Source: JACDAE01 sp963717195 (GTDB lineage: Bacteria; Chloroflexota; Ktedonobacteria; Ktedonobacterales; Ktedonobacteraceae). Taken from it: a DNA stretch of 64,000 bases. The stretch's first letter is position 1, and every line of letters starts with the position of its first letter. The stretch spans positions 1,232,477 through 1,296,476 of the forward strand of contig CAVQVR010000021.1 in the NCBI GenBank assembly GCA_963717195.1. Direction: 5' to 3'. Below the pieces are notes generated by a model. The model searched no databases, was not told where the DNA came from, and worked only from the letters and a program-made list of their open reading frames with translations. Made by a program: the position numbers and the translations under genes. This document shows, piece after piece, positions 17,567 through 25,716 of this stretch.

Positions 17567-18334
17567 ATGTTAGAATCAACAGTAAACGCTTCAGATATGC
17601 TGGGGGGTATCGGGTCGTTAGCGCAACCAGCGCGGAAGGTACGTCGTAGTCAGGGTACTGGGACGGCAGCAGGTGTCGCGGGTGTACAGGGTATATCAAG
17701 CACTAACCAGAGGCTCGGGATCGCAACGAAGACGGGAGCCATTGTGGAGTCGATGAGCGATGCAGCGCTTGTCGAGCTTGTTCTCAATGGAGATCAGGAT
17801 ATCTTTGCGGTACTCGTCGAGCGCTATAAGGATGCTGTGCAGAATCTGGCTTACCGTATGTTAGGGAATACTACGGAAGCTGAAGATGTCACGCAGGAGA
17901 CCTTTGTGCGAGCGTATACACAACTTGCTACCTATAAATCTGCTCACAAATTCAGTACCTGGTTGCTTTCAATTGCATCACATCTGGCGATTGATCAGCT
18001 GCGTCGTCGCCGTTTTCTCGCGTTACCACTTGAAGATGTGCCTTTTTTAGAGTGGATTGTTGATACGGGTGTCAGTCCTGAGCTGTCAGCTTTGCAGGGA
18101 GAGCGGCAGGATGAGATTCAGGCGTATCTACAACGCTTACCCGCTAAATATCGTGCCGTCATCGTTTTGCGCTACTGGCATGACTTCTCTTATGAGGAGA
18201 TTGCGAGCGCACTGAATCTGACCCCTCCGCTGGTCAAAGCGCGTTTACACCGAGCGCGTGAACTACTGGCGCGTTATATACATCAGAAGACTGAAATTGA
18301 GGAGGAACAGATCGATGCGCTGTCGCGACGCTAA
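17567..18334 (+). CDS. ECF RNA polymerase sigma factor
   Basis: The 255-residue product has a 60-residue low-complexity N-terminal extension, then sigma region 2 (about 75-140: FAVLVERYKDAVQNLAYRML, AEDVTQETFVRAY, FSTWLLSIASHLAIDQLRRRR) and region 4 (about 180-245: LPAKYRAVIVLRYWHDFSYE followed by EIASALNLTPPLVKARLHRAR). These define a group-4 (ECF) sigma-70 factor. The anti-sigma gene overlaps its 3' end by 20 bases, so the two are translationally coupled. The extension could be non-native if translation begins later (for example at the Met of MSDAALVEL), but no better ribosome site is visible there. Confidence 0.9.
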   Translation: MLESTVNASDMLGGIGSLAQPARKVRRSQGTGTAAGVAGVQGISSTNQRLGIATKTGAIVESMSDAALVELVLNGDQDIFAVLVERYKDAVQNLAYRMLGNTTEAEDVTQETFVRAYTQLATYKSAHKFSTWLLSIASHLAIDQLRRRRFLALPLEDVPFLEWIVDTGVSPELSALQGERQDEIQAYLQRLPAKYRAVIVLRYWHDFSYEEIASALNLTPPLVKARLHRARELLARYIHQKTEIEEEQIDALSRR

Positions 18335-18887
18335 AATTTATATAGTCGCTCAGCGTGATGGCGATCAAGCAGAGTCGGATGCCTCGGCATTGCAGGACCA
18401 CCTGAAGCAGTGTCCCGAGTGCCGTGCTCTCGAACAACGACAACGAAGTCTCGACACCCTGCTTAGTTCATCGGCTCCTCGTACGCCTGTAAAGCAGGCA
18501 CATGTCTCGACCGAACATATCATGCTGGCGGTAGAACAACAACGCAGAATATCGCAGCAGCTTGAAGATATACGCGTGCAGCAGCAATCGCGTGTGGCGC
18601 GTCTGCGCCCCGTCGGTGCTGCAACCGCAGCTATTGTCTTCTTTACGCTGGGTAGTGTTCCACTCTTGTTGCTTGCCATCACCCTGATTCAGACTGATCT
18701 GGTGGTCAAGGCCGTCTCTTCACCTCTGAATGGTGTGATTGATATGCTCTTTATTAGCGGGCAATACTTACAGACAGAGATGACCTGGGTAACCCGAAAC
18801 AACCTGCTCTTATCCGTGCTGGCATTCGCATTTGTGGTCATGATGGGAGTCTGGCTCCGCCTGATGCGTCATCCACAGGAGGCGTAA
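18315..18887 (+). CDS. Zinc-finger anti-sigma factor, membrane-anchored
   Basis: The start at 18315 is set by GGAGG 9 bases upstream inside the end of the sigma gene; a longer frame from 18258 lacks it. The N-terminal cytoplasmic domain (about 1-40) has HLKQCPEC, the His-x3-Cys-x2-Cys ZAS zinc motif of anti-sigma factors. Two hydrophobic segments follow (about 105-130 and 165-182), leaving a short outer loop. The product (190 residues) likely holds the ECF sigma factor at the membrane until a signal releases it. The signal is unknown. Confidence 0.85.
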   Translation: MRCRDAKIYIVAQRDGDQAESDASALQDHLKQCPECRALEQRQRSLDTLLSSSAPRTPVKQAHVSTEHIMLAVEQQRRISQQLEDIRVQQQSRVARLRPVGAATAAIVFFTLGSVPLLLLAITLIQTDLVVKAVSSPLNGVIDMLFISGQYLQTEMTWVTRNNLLLSVLAFAFVVMMGVWLRLMRHPQEA

Positions 18888-18934
18888 CAGGCAGACATCG
18901 TGGTTAGAGGACTGACCATGATAGGAGTTCCAGT

Positions 18935-19903
18935 ATGTTAAAAATTGGTCGTAGACATCGGTTTTTGCTCACGCTGCCAGGAGTAGTGCTCTTTGCGGCG
19001 TTATTCATAAGTGCGAGGGGGCAAACCATTGCACAGGCCGCCATTCAACAGAATGGGCAGGCAGTTGATAATGGTACGGATTGTACGGGAACGCATAGTA
19101 CACCCTCTTTTGGTAGTGTTGTGGTAGTGAATAGTGGCGAAGTGATTTGCAGCAATATCACCTCCTTTGGAGGCACTGTGGTCATCCAGGGAGTGGTTCA
19201 TGGAGACGTGGTCACTTTTAATGGAGATGTTGTGATCAGTGGCAGAGTCTATGGGAGTATTACTCTGTATGGTGGCAATGTTCTCTGGCAAGATGGAGCT
19301 CATGTGGATGGGGATATTCATGTTTGTGGAGGTCGCTGGATGGGTACGGCATCGCTCCTGCATGGTACAGTCTTTGAATGTACCCAGGATGTCGGTCGGC
19401 TCGTTCTAGGTGATGGAGGTGCCAGTTTTCGCTTCTGGTCTATTCTCACCTGGATTGTTCTAGGTTTATTCTTGACCTCTTTGTTACCAGAACATGTTAT
19501 GATCGTTCGTTCAACAGTGAAAAGCAAGATGCGACGTAGTCTGGCTCTGGGTTTACTCACTGTCCTGCTGGCACCAGCTGTCCTTGCTGTCCTGGTTGCA
19601 CTTATCGTCTCTCTTCCCCTGGCGATACTTATCGTTATTGGACTTATCGCGGCATGGGCATTGGGCATAGTGGCAATCGGTTGGATTATTGGTGACTATA
19701 TCCTGCGCATCGTGGCTCTCCATCATAATACGCGTTCAATGCAGGTCGTAGTGGGATTAGCGGCGCTTGCCCTGGCCGGATCTCTCCCCTACATCGGCTG
19801 GTTTGTTAGTATTGGAGCGGGACTGATCGGGCTGGGGGCCGTCTTCTTGAGCCGTTTTGGAACGCGGCTCTATAGTCAACCCAGGCAGCCACTTTCACTC
19901 TAA
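18935..19903 (+). CDS. Bactofilin-like beta-helix membrane protein
   Basis: The 322-residue product has a signal peptide (about 10-30), a run of short repeats (about 60-145) alternating Gly/Val/Asp such as TVVIQGVVHGDVVTFNGDVV and GSITLYGGNV that fit a polymer-forming bactofilin-type beta-helix, then several membrane segments (about 165-300) rich in Leu/Ile/Val. It is third in the sigma/anti-sigma operon, 47 bases after the anti-sigma stop, so it is probably the envelope protein whose state or level the sigma system controls. This role is inference. Confidence 0.75.
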   Translation: MLKIGRRHRFLLTLPGVVLFAALFISARGQTIAQAAIQQNGQAVDNGTDCTGTHSTPSFGSVVVVNSGEVICSNITSFGGTVVIQGVVHGDVVTFNGDVVISGRVYGSITLYGGNVLWQDGAHVDGDIHVCGGRWMGTASLLHGTVFECTQDVGRLVLGDGGASFRFWSILTWIVLGLFLTSLLPEHVMIVRSTVKSKMRRSLALGLLTVLLAPAVLAVLVALIVSLPLAILIVIGLIAAWALGIVAIGWIIGDYILRIVALHHNTRSMQVVVGLAALALAGSLPYIGWFVSIGAGLIGLGAVFLSRFGTRLYSQPRQPLSL

Positions 19904-20014
19904 ACTCATCTGGTTGCGTTCAGGTAACTGTGCAACTTCATGTGAGTTGTTTTCCTTGTATAAACGAGGATTAAGAGGATAGATCCCATGGAGGTTGCGA
20001 TCCTGCGACATCCC

Positions 20015-20043
20015 TTGCAAATTTTCACAATTGGGGCTACATT
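20015..20043 (+). promoter_or_regulatory. Promoter for the RlmD-like gene
   Basis: TTGCAA (20015-20020) and TACATT (20038-20043) with a 17-base spacer, about 85 bases before the start at 20128. Confidence 0.5.
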
Positions 20044-20127
20044 GTACACAAAATTAGAAAAAAACACTGGAAATATGAGACGGACATTAGCGATCCCTTA
20101 CGTCGTGAGATGACCGCCGAGGTGAAC

Positions 20128-21483
20128 ATGAGCATTGATGTTGAACTTACAGACCTGGCCTATGGAGGCGATGCCGTGGGCCGCTATGAGGGTCGTGTCT
20201 TGTTTGTCCCAGGAGGGATTCCTGGAGAGCGTGTCCGAGTTGATATCGTTGAGGAGCGGCGTGGTCACGCACGCGCTAACCTGATCGATATCCTGCGTCC
20301 CGCCCCAGAGCGCGCTGAGCCTGCTTATCCGCTACTGACCGACTGTGGTTGTCAGTGGCAGCATATTGCTTATCCCGCACAACTTACCTGGAAGGCTCAT
20401 ATCGTGCGTCAGTTGCTCGTACGTATCGGCAAGCAACCAGATGCGCTCGTCCATCCTACTATTGGTATGCCTCCAGGTGTCTCTCCATGGCATTATCGCA
20501 ATATTGCTTTATTTACTGTTGGGCCGTCAGGTGAAGTGGGTATGAAATTGACCGAGAGCCATGATGTCGAGGATCTTCCCGATTGCCCTCTTCTGCATCC
20601 TGCACTCGACCAGGTCTATCAGCTTGTACGTGCGAAACTGATGGACTATTTCGGTAGTTCCCTCGGCGAGATGATTCAGGCTTTCACCTTGCGAGGAGCT
20701 ATTGGTGCAGTAAGCAGTTCTGCTTCTGCAAGCAGCGCTGTCAAAGCTGTTCCAACTCTGCTTACCATTCATGCCAGACCAGGCTCTATGATCGAAAACC
20801 CGCAACAACTTTCTCAAGAACTCATGACTATCGCTCCTGGTATTGTTGGTGTCATTATTGAACGGGTGGGTGGACGTTATGGCCGTGTCTTCGCAGGACA
20901 GGAGTTTCTCACCGATATTGTGCTGGGGCGTCGCTTCCGTGTCTCTGCTGATTCGTTCTTTCAAGTGAACCTGGTACAGACCTCCGTCCTTGTTGAACGT
21001 GCTCTGGCTTTGCTTGAGCCACAACGCTCAGAGATTATACTGGATGGTTACAGTGGAGTCGGGCTCTTCTCTGCGTTCCTCTCCACACGTTCCACACGCG
21101 TTGTTGCGATTGAGTCTCAGCCCAGTGCCGTCATGGATGCACGTGCCAGTTCTGCCTTGAATAACCAGAACAACATTACGGTCCTGGAAGGAACACTTGA
21201 GCGCATCCTGGGTCAACTCCACTACAGACGCGAACGTATTGACCTGGCTCTGGTCGATCCTCCGCGCTCTGGTTGTCATCCTAAAGCTTTGCAGGCGCTC
21301 CAGGTACTCTCACCACGTTCCATCTGTTATGTCTCTTGCGATCCCAGCACGCTTGCCCGTGATATCGCAACTTTATGTTCAAGTGGGCGTTATCGCCTGG
21401 TCGCTGCTCAACCTATCGATATGTTCCCGCAAACGTATCATATCGAATGTATTGCGTTACTGGTTCGCGTAGGTAATAGATAA
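20128..21483 (+). CDS. TrmA/RlmD-family RNA (uracil-5-)-methyltransferase
   Basis: Members methylate uracil C5 in 23S rRNA or tRNA using SAM. The 451-residue protein (start chosen at 20128, GAGGTG 4 bases upstream; 20110 is an alternative) has an N-terminal TRAM domain (LTDLAYGGDAVGRYEGRVLF), the central domain, SAM motif LDGYSGVGLFSAFL, the catalytic strand DPPRSGCHPKALQAL with its Cys nucleophile region, and YVSCDPSTLARD. The iron-sulfur cysteine cluster is altered: the usual C-x5-C-x2-C is reduced to CGC in LLTDCGCQWQH, with one later Cys in DLPDCPLLHP. The cluster may be lost. I leave the gene symbol blank for that reason. Confidence 0.85.
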   Translation: MSIDVELTDLAYGGDAVGRYEGRVLFVPGGIPGERVRVDIVEERRGHARANLIDILRPAPERAEPAYPLLTDCGCQWQHIAYPAQLTWKAHIVRQLLVRIGKQPDALVHPTIGMPPGVSPWHYRNIALFTVGPSGEVGMKLTESHDVEDLPDCPLLHPALDQVYQLVRAKLMDYFGSSLGEMIQAFTLRGAIGAVSSSASASSAVKAVPTLLTIHARPGSMIENPQQLSQELMTIAPGIVGVIIERVGGRYGRVFAGQEFLTDIVLGRRFRVSADSFFQVNLVQTSVLVERALALLEPQRSEIILDGYSGVGLFSAFLSTRSTRVVAIESQPSAVMDARASSALNNQNNITVLEGTLERILGQLHYRRERIDLALVDPPRSGCHPKALQALQVLSPRSICYVSCDPSTLARDIATLCSSGRYRLVAAQPIDMFPQTYHIECIALLVRVGNR

Positions 21484-21519
21484 TTATAATGTATTTCGCA
21501 AGGGTGGGTAGGCCTGGAA

Positions 21520-21611
21520 CCTCTCTCACCCAGGGCTTGTGAATTATCGTTTTTCTCCGCGCAGTGGGCGCGAGGAGAGCGGATAATTCACAAGCCCTGC
21601 CTCTCTCACCA
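21520..21611. mobile_element. MITE-like inverted repeat with 11-bp flanking direct repeats
   Basis: Arms 21531-21548 and 21582-21599 (CAGGGCTTGTGAATTATC and its complement) are perfect. The interior can form a smaller hairpin. CCTCTCTCACC lies directly on each side (21520-21530 and 21600-21611 with a one-base offset), like a target duplication. It sits between convergent genes. The same terminal sequence recurs near 53170. Confidence 0.55.
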
Positions 21612-21745
21612 ATGCGTTTTTATCAGGAACACCTCTGGTAGGGCATCACCTTGCGTGTGCCCGCTTTCCGATGAGCCTTCTTCCAGGCAAACAGGCCCCT
21701 ACTCAAGTTTGTTTATAGCGTTCCAATTCATTGTACTTGGGATAA

Positions 21746-21937
21746 TTATCCGCGTGCTCCAGGTCTAACAATCATCCCCGCTATGCCTATAATCAGCAAA
21801 ATAACACCTGCCCCCAGACCCACGTAGCCCCGGGTCGGATGATAGCCGAGAACGGCCCCGCTCAAGTACAATATACCCACGATAAGGGCAATCACGCCAA
21901 GCACAATCGCAGCTAGATACAACTGGAAATTCTTCAT
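21746..21937 (-). CDS. Small two-helix membrane protein
   Basis: The 63-residue product has two hydrophobic helices (about 5-28 and 38-58) joined by a short turn containing GYHPTRGY. An AAAGAGAG site precedes the ATG. Such Gly-rich two-helix proteins are common and uncharacterised. No partner is visible; the next gene upstream on this strand is at 22058. Confidence 0.65.
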   Translation of the reverse strand: MKNFQLYLAAIVLGVIALIVGILYLSGAVLGYHPTRGYVGLGAGVILLIIGIAGMIVRPGARG

Positions 21938-22057
21938 TCTTTGAAAACTCTCTTTCTCAGTGACGATAAACTTCTCATATATTATAGTAGCAGAAGGCGT
22001 GTATTGCTACTGGCAGTCTCCTGCCCTGATTTCATATCATGAAAAGCTCATCAGCAT

Positions 22058-23599
22058 TTACAAGCGCTCATATTGCAATCCTTGCAAAGGTGCACGCGAC
22101 TGTGGTTGTCCAGTTTTAACATTCTCATCTGGTGAAGCCTTCATGACACTTGCAAACGAGAGGCCCAGGCTGCCCAGGCAGATAAAACACATCAGTGTCA
22201 TAATCACTGCTGCCAGTGGATGAGAGAATATGAACATTGCCAGCACATTCGTTTTTGGGAAACCAAGCAACTGGTTGAAGACCAGTGGACCATACGTCTC
22301 GTTACTGCCCAGTTGCCCCGGAGGTGACGGAAGAATCGTAAACATATTGAAGAGCGTATAGCCAAAAGTCGCCGTCCCATAGCTCATATTACTCAGCCCG
22401 ACGACGCGGAAACACATCCACGCGAAGAGACCATCGCAGCAAAGTGCTCCACATGTCAACAAAATTGCCGGAATGAACGTCCTGGGCTGACTCGCCCCGG
22501 CCAGTAGCGCATCAATAAAGCCAAATGCAAAGCCCTCAATCTTCTTGCCAATACCTCTCGGCAGCAGTTTCAGCATCATCCCAATAAACTTGATCGCTTT
22601 GGGGCGGTTCCATGCCGTCAGCAGCACCGTGAATAACACTCCTAACAGAACACTACTCACAAGTCCGAGAATAAGCCAGAGCACAAGAGTCATATGAATA
22701 CCAGGAATAAACGGCATGACTGCCAGCAAAAAAAGTGCTGGCATCAGGTCAAGCGCTTTGTCCATGGCTACAGTAGGAAGTGAGTGACTGATAGGCACCC
22801 CATCGGTACGTTTGAGTAAAAAGGTCTTGATCACCTCACCGCCCTGCACAGGCAATAAAAAGTTCATAAACACGGCAACCCAGAAGATGCGAATTGTTTT
22901 GAATGGACTGATGCGTTTGATTGGACGCAAAAATAAACTCCAACGTATGCCACGGATGCTGAAGGCAGCAATAAAAGCAGCCGCCGCGCCCAACGCATTG
23001 AGAATGCCCTGCGGCGTCGTTAGATGATGTTGCAGGATAGAGACAGTAGAAGTGATATTGATAAATCTGGAAACCAGAAACAGGAAACCGATACCAATGA
23101 GCAGGCCAAGTACATAATGGGCTATCAGTTTACCCGGCGCTTTTTTCTTCTGCTTCTGCTCCCTTGCCACAGGTAATATAAGCGTTTCGCCAAACAATTC
23201 AGGTGGAAAACTGGTATACTTATGGCCCGCAGACCTCCTGAACTGGTTCTGCTCCATCTTCTTTATACCACCTGTAATATTTACAGGCGCATCACTTTGG
23301 GGAGGGCGAACTGCTCGCATTATACCACTCAGCCTCATTAGCTGTATGGTATTCATTGAGCCAACATCAAGCTCATCCAATGGAATATCAGCGTCAGGAT
23401 CGCTATTCAAATCTATTTCCCACTGGTTCATTGAATGTTGGGTAACACTTGGCATCGCTGTCGTAGGCAGAGCAGCAACATCAAACTCTTCTTTTTTCTC
23501 GTCGAGAGGCCACGTCCCTGTACTTATAAATTGGTGTTTAAAGAGTCCTGCAGGCCGCTTCCCCGTGCGCGTTTTGGTCTTCTGATCAAATTGTTGCAT
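22058..23599 (-). CDS. Integral membrane protein of the LPG-synthase-TM/AglD (flippase-like) family
   Basis: The 513-residue protein begins with a hydrophilic N-terminal region of about 155 residues, followed by about eight membrane segments. The core carries family marks: AFIAAFSIRGIRWSLFLRPI, VFMNFLLPVQGGEVIKTFLL (the conserved polar PxxxGE patch), and SPPGQLGSNETYGPLVF near the end. Members (PF03706) include the membrane domain of lysylphosphatidylglycerol synthase and putative lipid or polyprenyl flippases. No aminoacyl-transfer domain is attached. GGGAGGG precedes the ATG. The long soluble head is unusual. Confidence 0.8.
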   Translation of the reverse strand: MQQFDQKTKTRTGKRPAGLFKHQFISTGTWPLDEKKEEFDVAALPTTAMPSVTQHSMNQWEIDLNSDPDADIPLDELDVGSMNTIQLMRLSGIMRAVRPPQSDAPVNITGGIKKMEQNQFRRSAGHKYTSFPPELFGETLILPVAREQKQKKKAPGKLIAHYVLGLLIGIGFLFLVSRFINITSTVSILQHHLTTPQGILNALGAAAAFIAAFSIRGIRWSLFLRPIKRISPFKTIRIFWVAVFMNFLLPVQGGEVIKTFLLKRTDGVPISHSLPTVAMDKALDLMPALFLLAVMPFIPGIHMTLVLWLILGLVSSVLLGVLFTVLLTAWNRPKAIKFIGMMLKLLPRGIGKKIEGFAFGFIDALLAGASQPRTFIPAILLTCGALCCDGLFAWMCFRVVGLSNMSYGTATFGYTLFNMFTILPSPPGQLGSNETYGPLVFNQLLGFPKTNVLAMFIFSHPLAAVIMTLMCFICLGSLGLSFASVMKASPDENVKTGQPQSRAPLQGLQYERL

Positions 23600-23650
23600 G
23601 CATCCATCCCTCCCAAAAAAACATTCCCCAGTTCATATTGATACCGACGC

Positions 23651-23680
23651 ATTATACTATGTGTCATTAACATTAGTCGA
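23651..23680 (-). promoter_or_regulatory. Promoter for the flippase-like gene
   Basis: On the minus strand TCGACT (23675-23680) and a perfect TATAAT (23651-23656), 18-base spacer, about 50 bases before the start codon. Confidence 0.5.
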
Positions 23681-24163
23681 TTATTAACCAACCATTAGTT
23701 CTATCGTAATAGCCATATAGGCTATACCTGATTTATCTACAGAGCGATATTAGAGTTTACACTATAAATTTATTATTGTATCCTTGATTAGTAGCAATAT
23801 GTGTTGAGATGCGTAGATATATACCAGGGACCTATGGATAATTGCTGTTAGTACATATATATGTTTCTAATACTTTTCAAGATTTTTTTACTTTTCTTCG
23901 TGGCTTCGTCGATCTGGTTATTGTCTACAATGAAATAAAACTCAAAACTTCCGCTATTTTGCGGATTGTTAGCGCTATCTGTTATGATAGAGACGATGTG
24001 GAAAGTGGAGTGGGCCAGATGTGTCATTGAATGCTAGAAGAAGAATGGAGCTTTAGAGTTTTTATGAATTTGCCGATACGAAAGTGAGTGAAAGTGTATT
24101 AGAAACTACAGGGTTCATGATTTTAGTCCAGTGAGCCCCGTTACAGCGATCCCTGAAAGACTG
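23681..24163. other. AT-rich intergenic region
   Basis: About 480 bases between two minus-strand genes. A short plus-strand open frame (23842-24030) has no ribosome site and no protein-like pattern. I see no repeat or structured RNA. Confidence 0.3.
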
Positions 24164-25417
24164 TTATGCCTTTTCCACTACTTCTTTTTTCCCAATCGTT
24201 CTACCGTTGTGATACTGCCGTCCCCGCCAATCTACACCACGCTTCGTCAGTACACGCCATGTCGATTCACCCAGTATGCCCTCAAAGATCGCTCCAGCTA
24301 ATGGATGTGTCAGAACATAATATCCCGGTATCTTTAATTGTCTGTTCAGCCATACTCTGTAGGCCAGTAGTGGGATCAGTTCTAACGTCGTCGCTACATT
24401 TGCTTCTGCCTTGCTGATCCCCTTCGCGCTAGATTTCCTGCTCAGCCATGCCAATAGGGGCAGTGAAAATGGAATAATCGACATTTGGGGCAGACCCAAT
24501 AATTCTAACAACACAAAAGGGATACCACCGCGACTTCCAAGATACGCGTTTTTGCGCCATCCGCGCCATGCATCATACAGCCCACGGTACATGCGCACGT
24601 GAACGAGGTCGCGTCCATCTACCAGGTGTAGGCGAAAACCGTTCTCTTTGACTACATGTGCTAGGTCACGATCATCGAGCAGCGTTTCCCGCAACTCTGG
24701 CCGCTCGTAGCCACCAATCTGCTCATAGATTTCGCGTCGGATGAGAATATATTGTCCGTTGGCGACCGCTACTTTGCTGAGCGGATTGTTGACCAGGCGC
24801 GGCGGATACTGCATGCTGATGCCCAGATACGCCATAGGCATCAGAACCTTGTCCCAGAATGTGGGTAGATCTTGCGTAGAGCCAAGCGTAAACATATCGG
24901 TACGTTCCTGAATGGCCTGCGTGAGTGCTGAACGCAGCGCATTGGGTGCATGCCAGGTATCCGCATCGGTAAAGAGAAACCATTCTCCACGCGCCTCCTG
25001 CGTGCCACAATGAAGAGCATGCGGCTTGCCAGCCCACCCCGGAGGCAGATCGCGCAATCGCAAGACCCACAGTCGTTTGCCATTTGGATGAGTAGCCGCC
25101 AGTTCGTCTAGAATACATCCTGTATTATCCGTCGATGCATCGTCTACCACAATGATTTCGTAATGACCGTAATCCTGCTCCAGCAAAGAAGTCACGCAGT
25201 GACGAATATTGCGCTCCTCATTGCGTGCCGGAACAATAATCGATACCAGTGGCCCAACGATAGGTTGAGAAGATGCTTTGAGCGGCAATACTGTGACGCG
25301 GTCTTTTTTGTCGGGAGCTGTACGCCTCCACATCACCAGGTAAAAACCGACCACTCCTATAACATGTGACCATAAGAGGAAACGCGGCCAGGATTGCCAC
25401 CAGTAGCTCTTTTTCAT
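24164..25417 (-). CDS. Family 2 glycosyltransferase, HpnB-like
   Basis: The 417-residue protein has a membrane segment near the N-terminus (about 13-30), a GT2 domain with VSIIVPARNEERNIRHC, EIIVVDDASTDNT, LPPGWAGKPHAL and FTDADTWH (the DxD metal/nucleotide site), LLDDRDLAHVVKENG further on, and C-terminal hydrophobic segments (about 290-350). The PPGWxGKxxA motif is typical of the hopanoid-cluster HpnB group and relatives that glycosylate lipids or carotenoids at the membrane inner face. No hopanoid genes are adjacent. I start at 25417 because a GGA-rich site sits at suitable distance; ATG 25429 is possible. Confidence 0.8.
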   Translation of the reverse strand: MKKSYWWQSWPRFLLWSHVIGVVGFYLVMWRRTAPDKKDRVTVLPLKASSQPIVGPLVSIIVPARNEERNIRHCVTSLLEQDYGHYEIIVVDDASTDNTGCILDELAATHPNGKRLWVLRLRDLPPGWAGKPHALHCGTQEARGEWFLFTDADTWHAPNALRSALTQAIQERTDMFTLGSTQDLPTFWDKVLMPMAYLGISMQYPPRLVNNPLSKVAVANGQYILIRREIYEQIGGYERPELRETLLDDRDLAHVVKENGFRLHLVDGRDLVHVRMYRGLYDAWRGWRKNAYLGSRGGIPFVLLELLGLPQMSIIPFSLPLLAWLSRKSSAKGISKAEANVATTLELIPLLAYRVWLNRQLKIPGYYVLTHPLAGAIFEGILGESTWRVLTKRGVDWRGRQYHNGRTIGKKEVVEKA

Positions 25418-25617
25418 TCTTCTTCTCATCCTTCAATCTTTTCTTAGTGCTTTCTATTATAGCTGCTAACTGCCCTGGAAACAAATCGTCATCTTTCCCT
25501 CACGTACATTCTGCTCCTATAAAAACGACGATCATTGACCTCATCTCTCTGAAAGATGTACAATCTGTCAAGCGGAAAAAAGCTCTCTATCCTTCGGGGG
25601 AGACGATGATGAAAGTA

Positions 25618-25702
25618 AGTAGGGGCATTCCCTTGTGGGTGCCTGTCTCACTGACAGCATAGCTCCTCGGGAAGCGGGCACCCACAAGGGAATGCCCCTA
25701 CT
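25618..25702. repeat. 26-bp-arm palindrome directly upstream of the CopCD gene
   Basis: Arms 25618-25643 and 25677-25702 are perfect inverse complements starting AGTAGGGGCATTCCC. The element lies 14 bases before the CopCD start codon, so it would form a strong hairpin in that mRNA's leader, or mark an insertion there. It belongs to the same loose family as those at 48762 and 52423. Confidence 0.6.
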
Positions 25703-25716
25703 GGAAAGAAGAACTT

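Noticed and set aside
23842..24030. Plus-strand 62-residue open frame
   Set aside because: No ribosome site, no promoter and no protein-like composition in an AT-rich gap.
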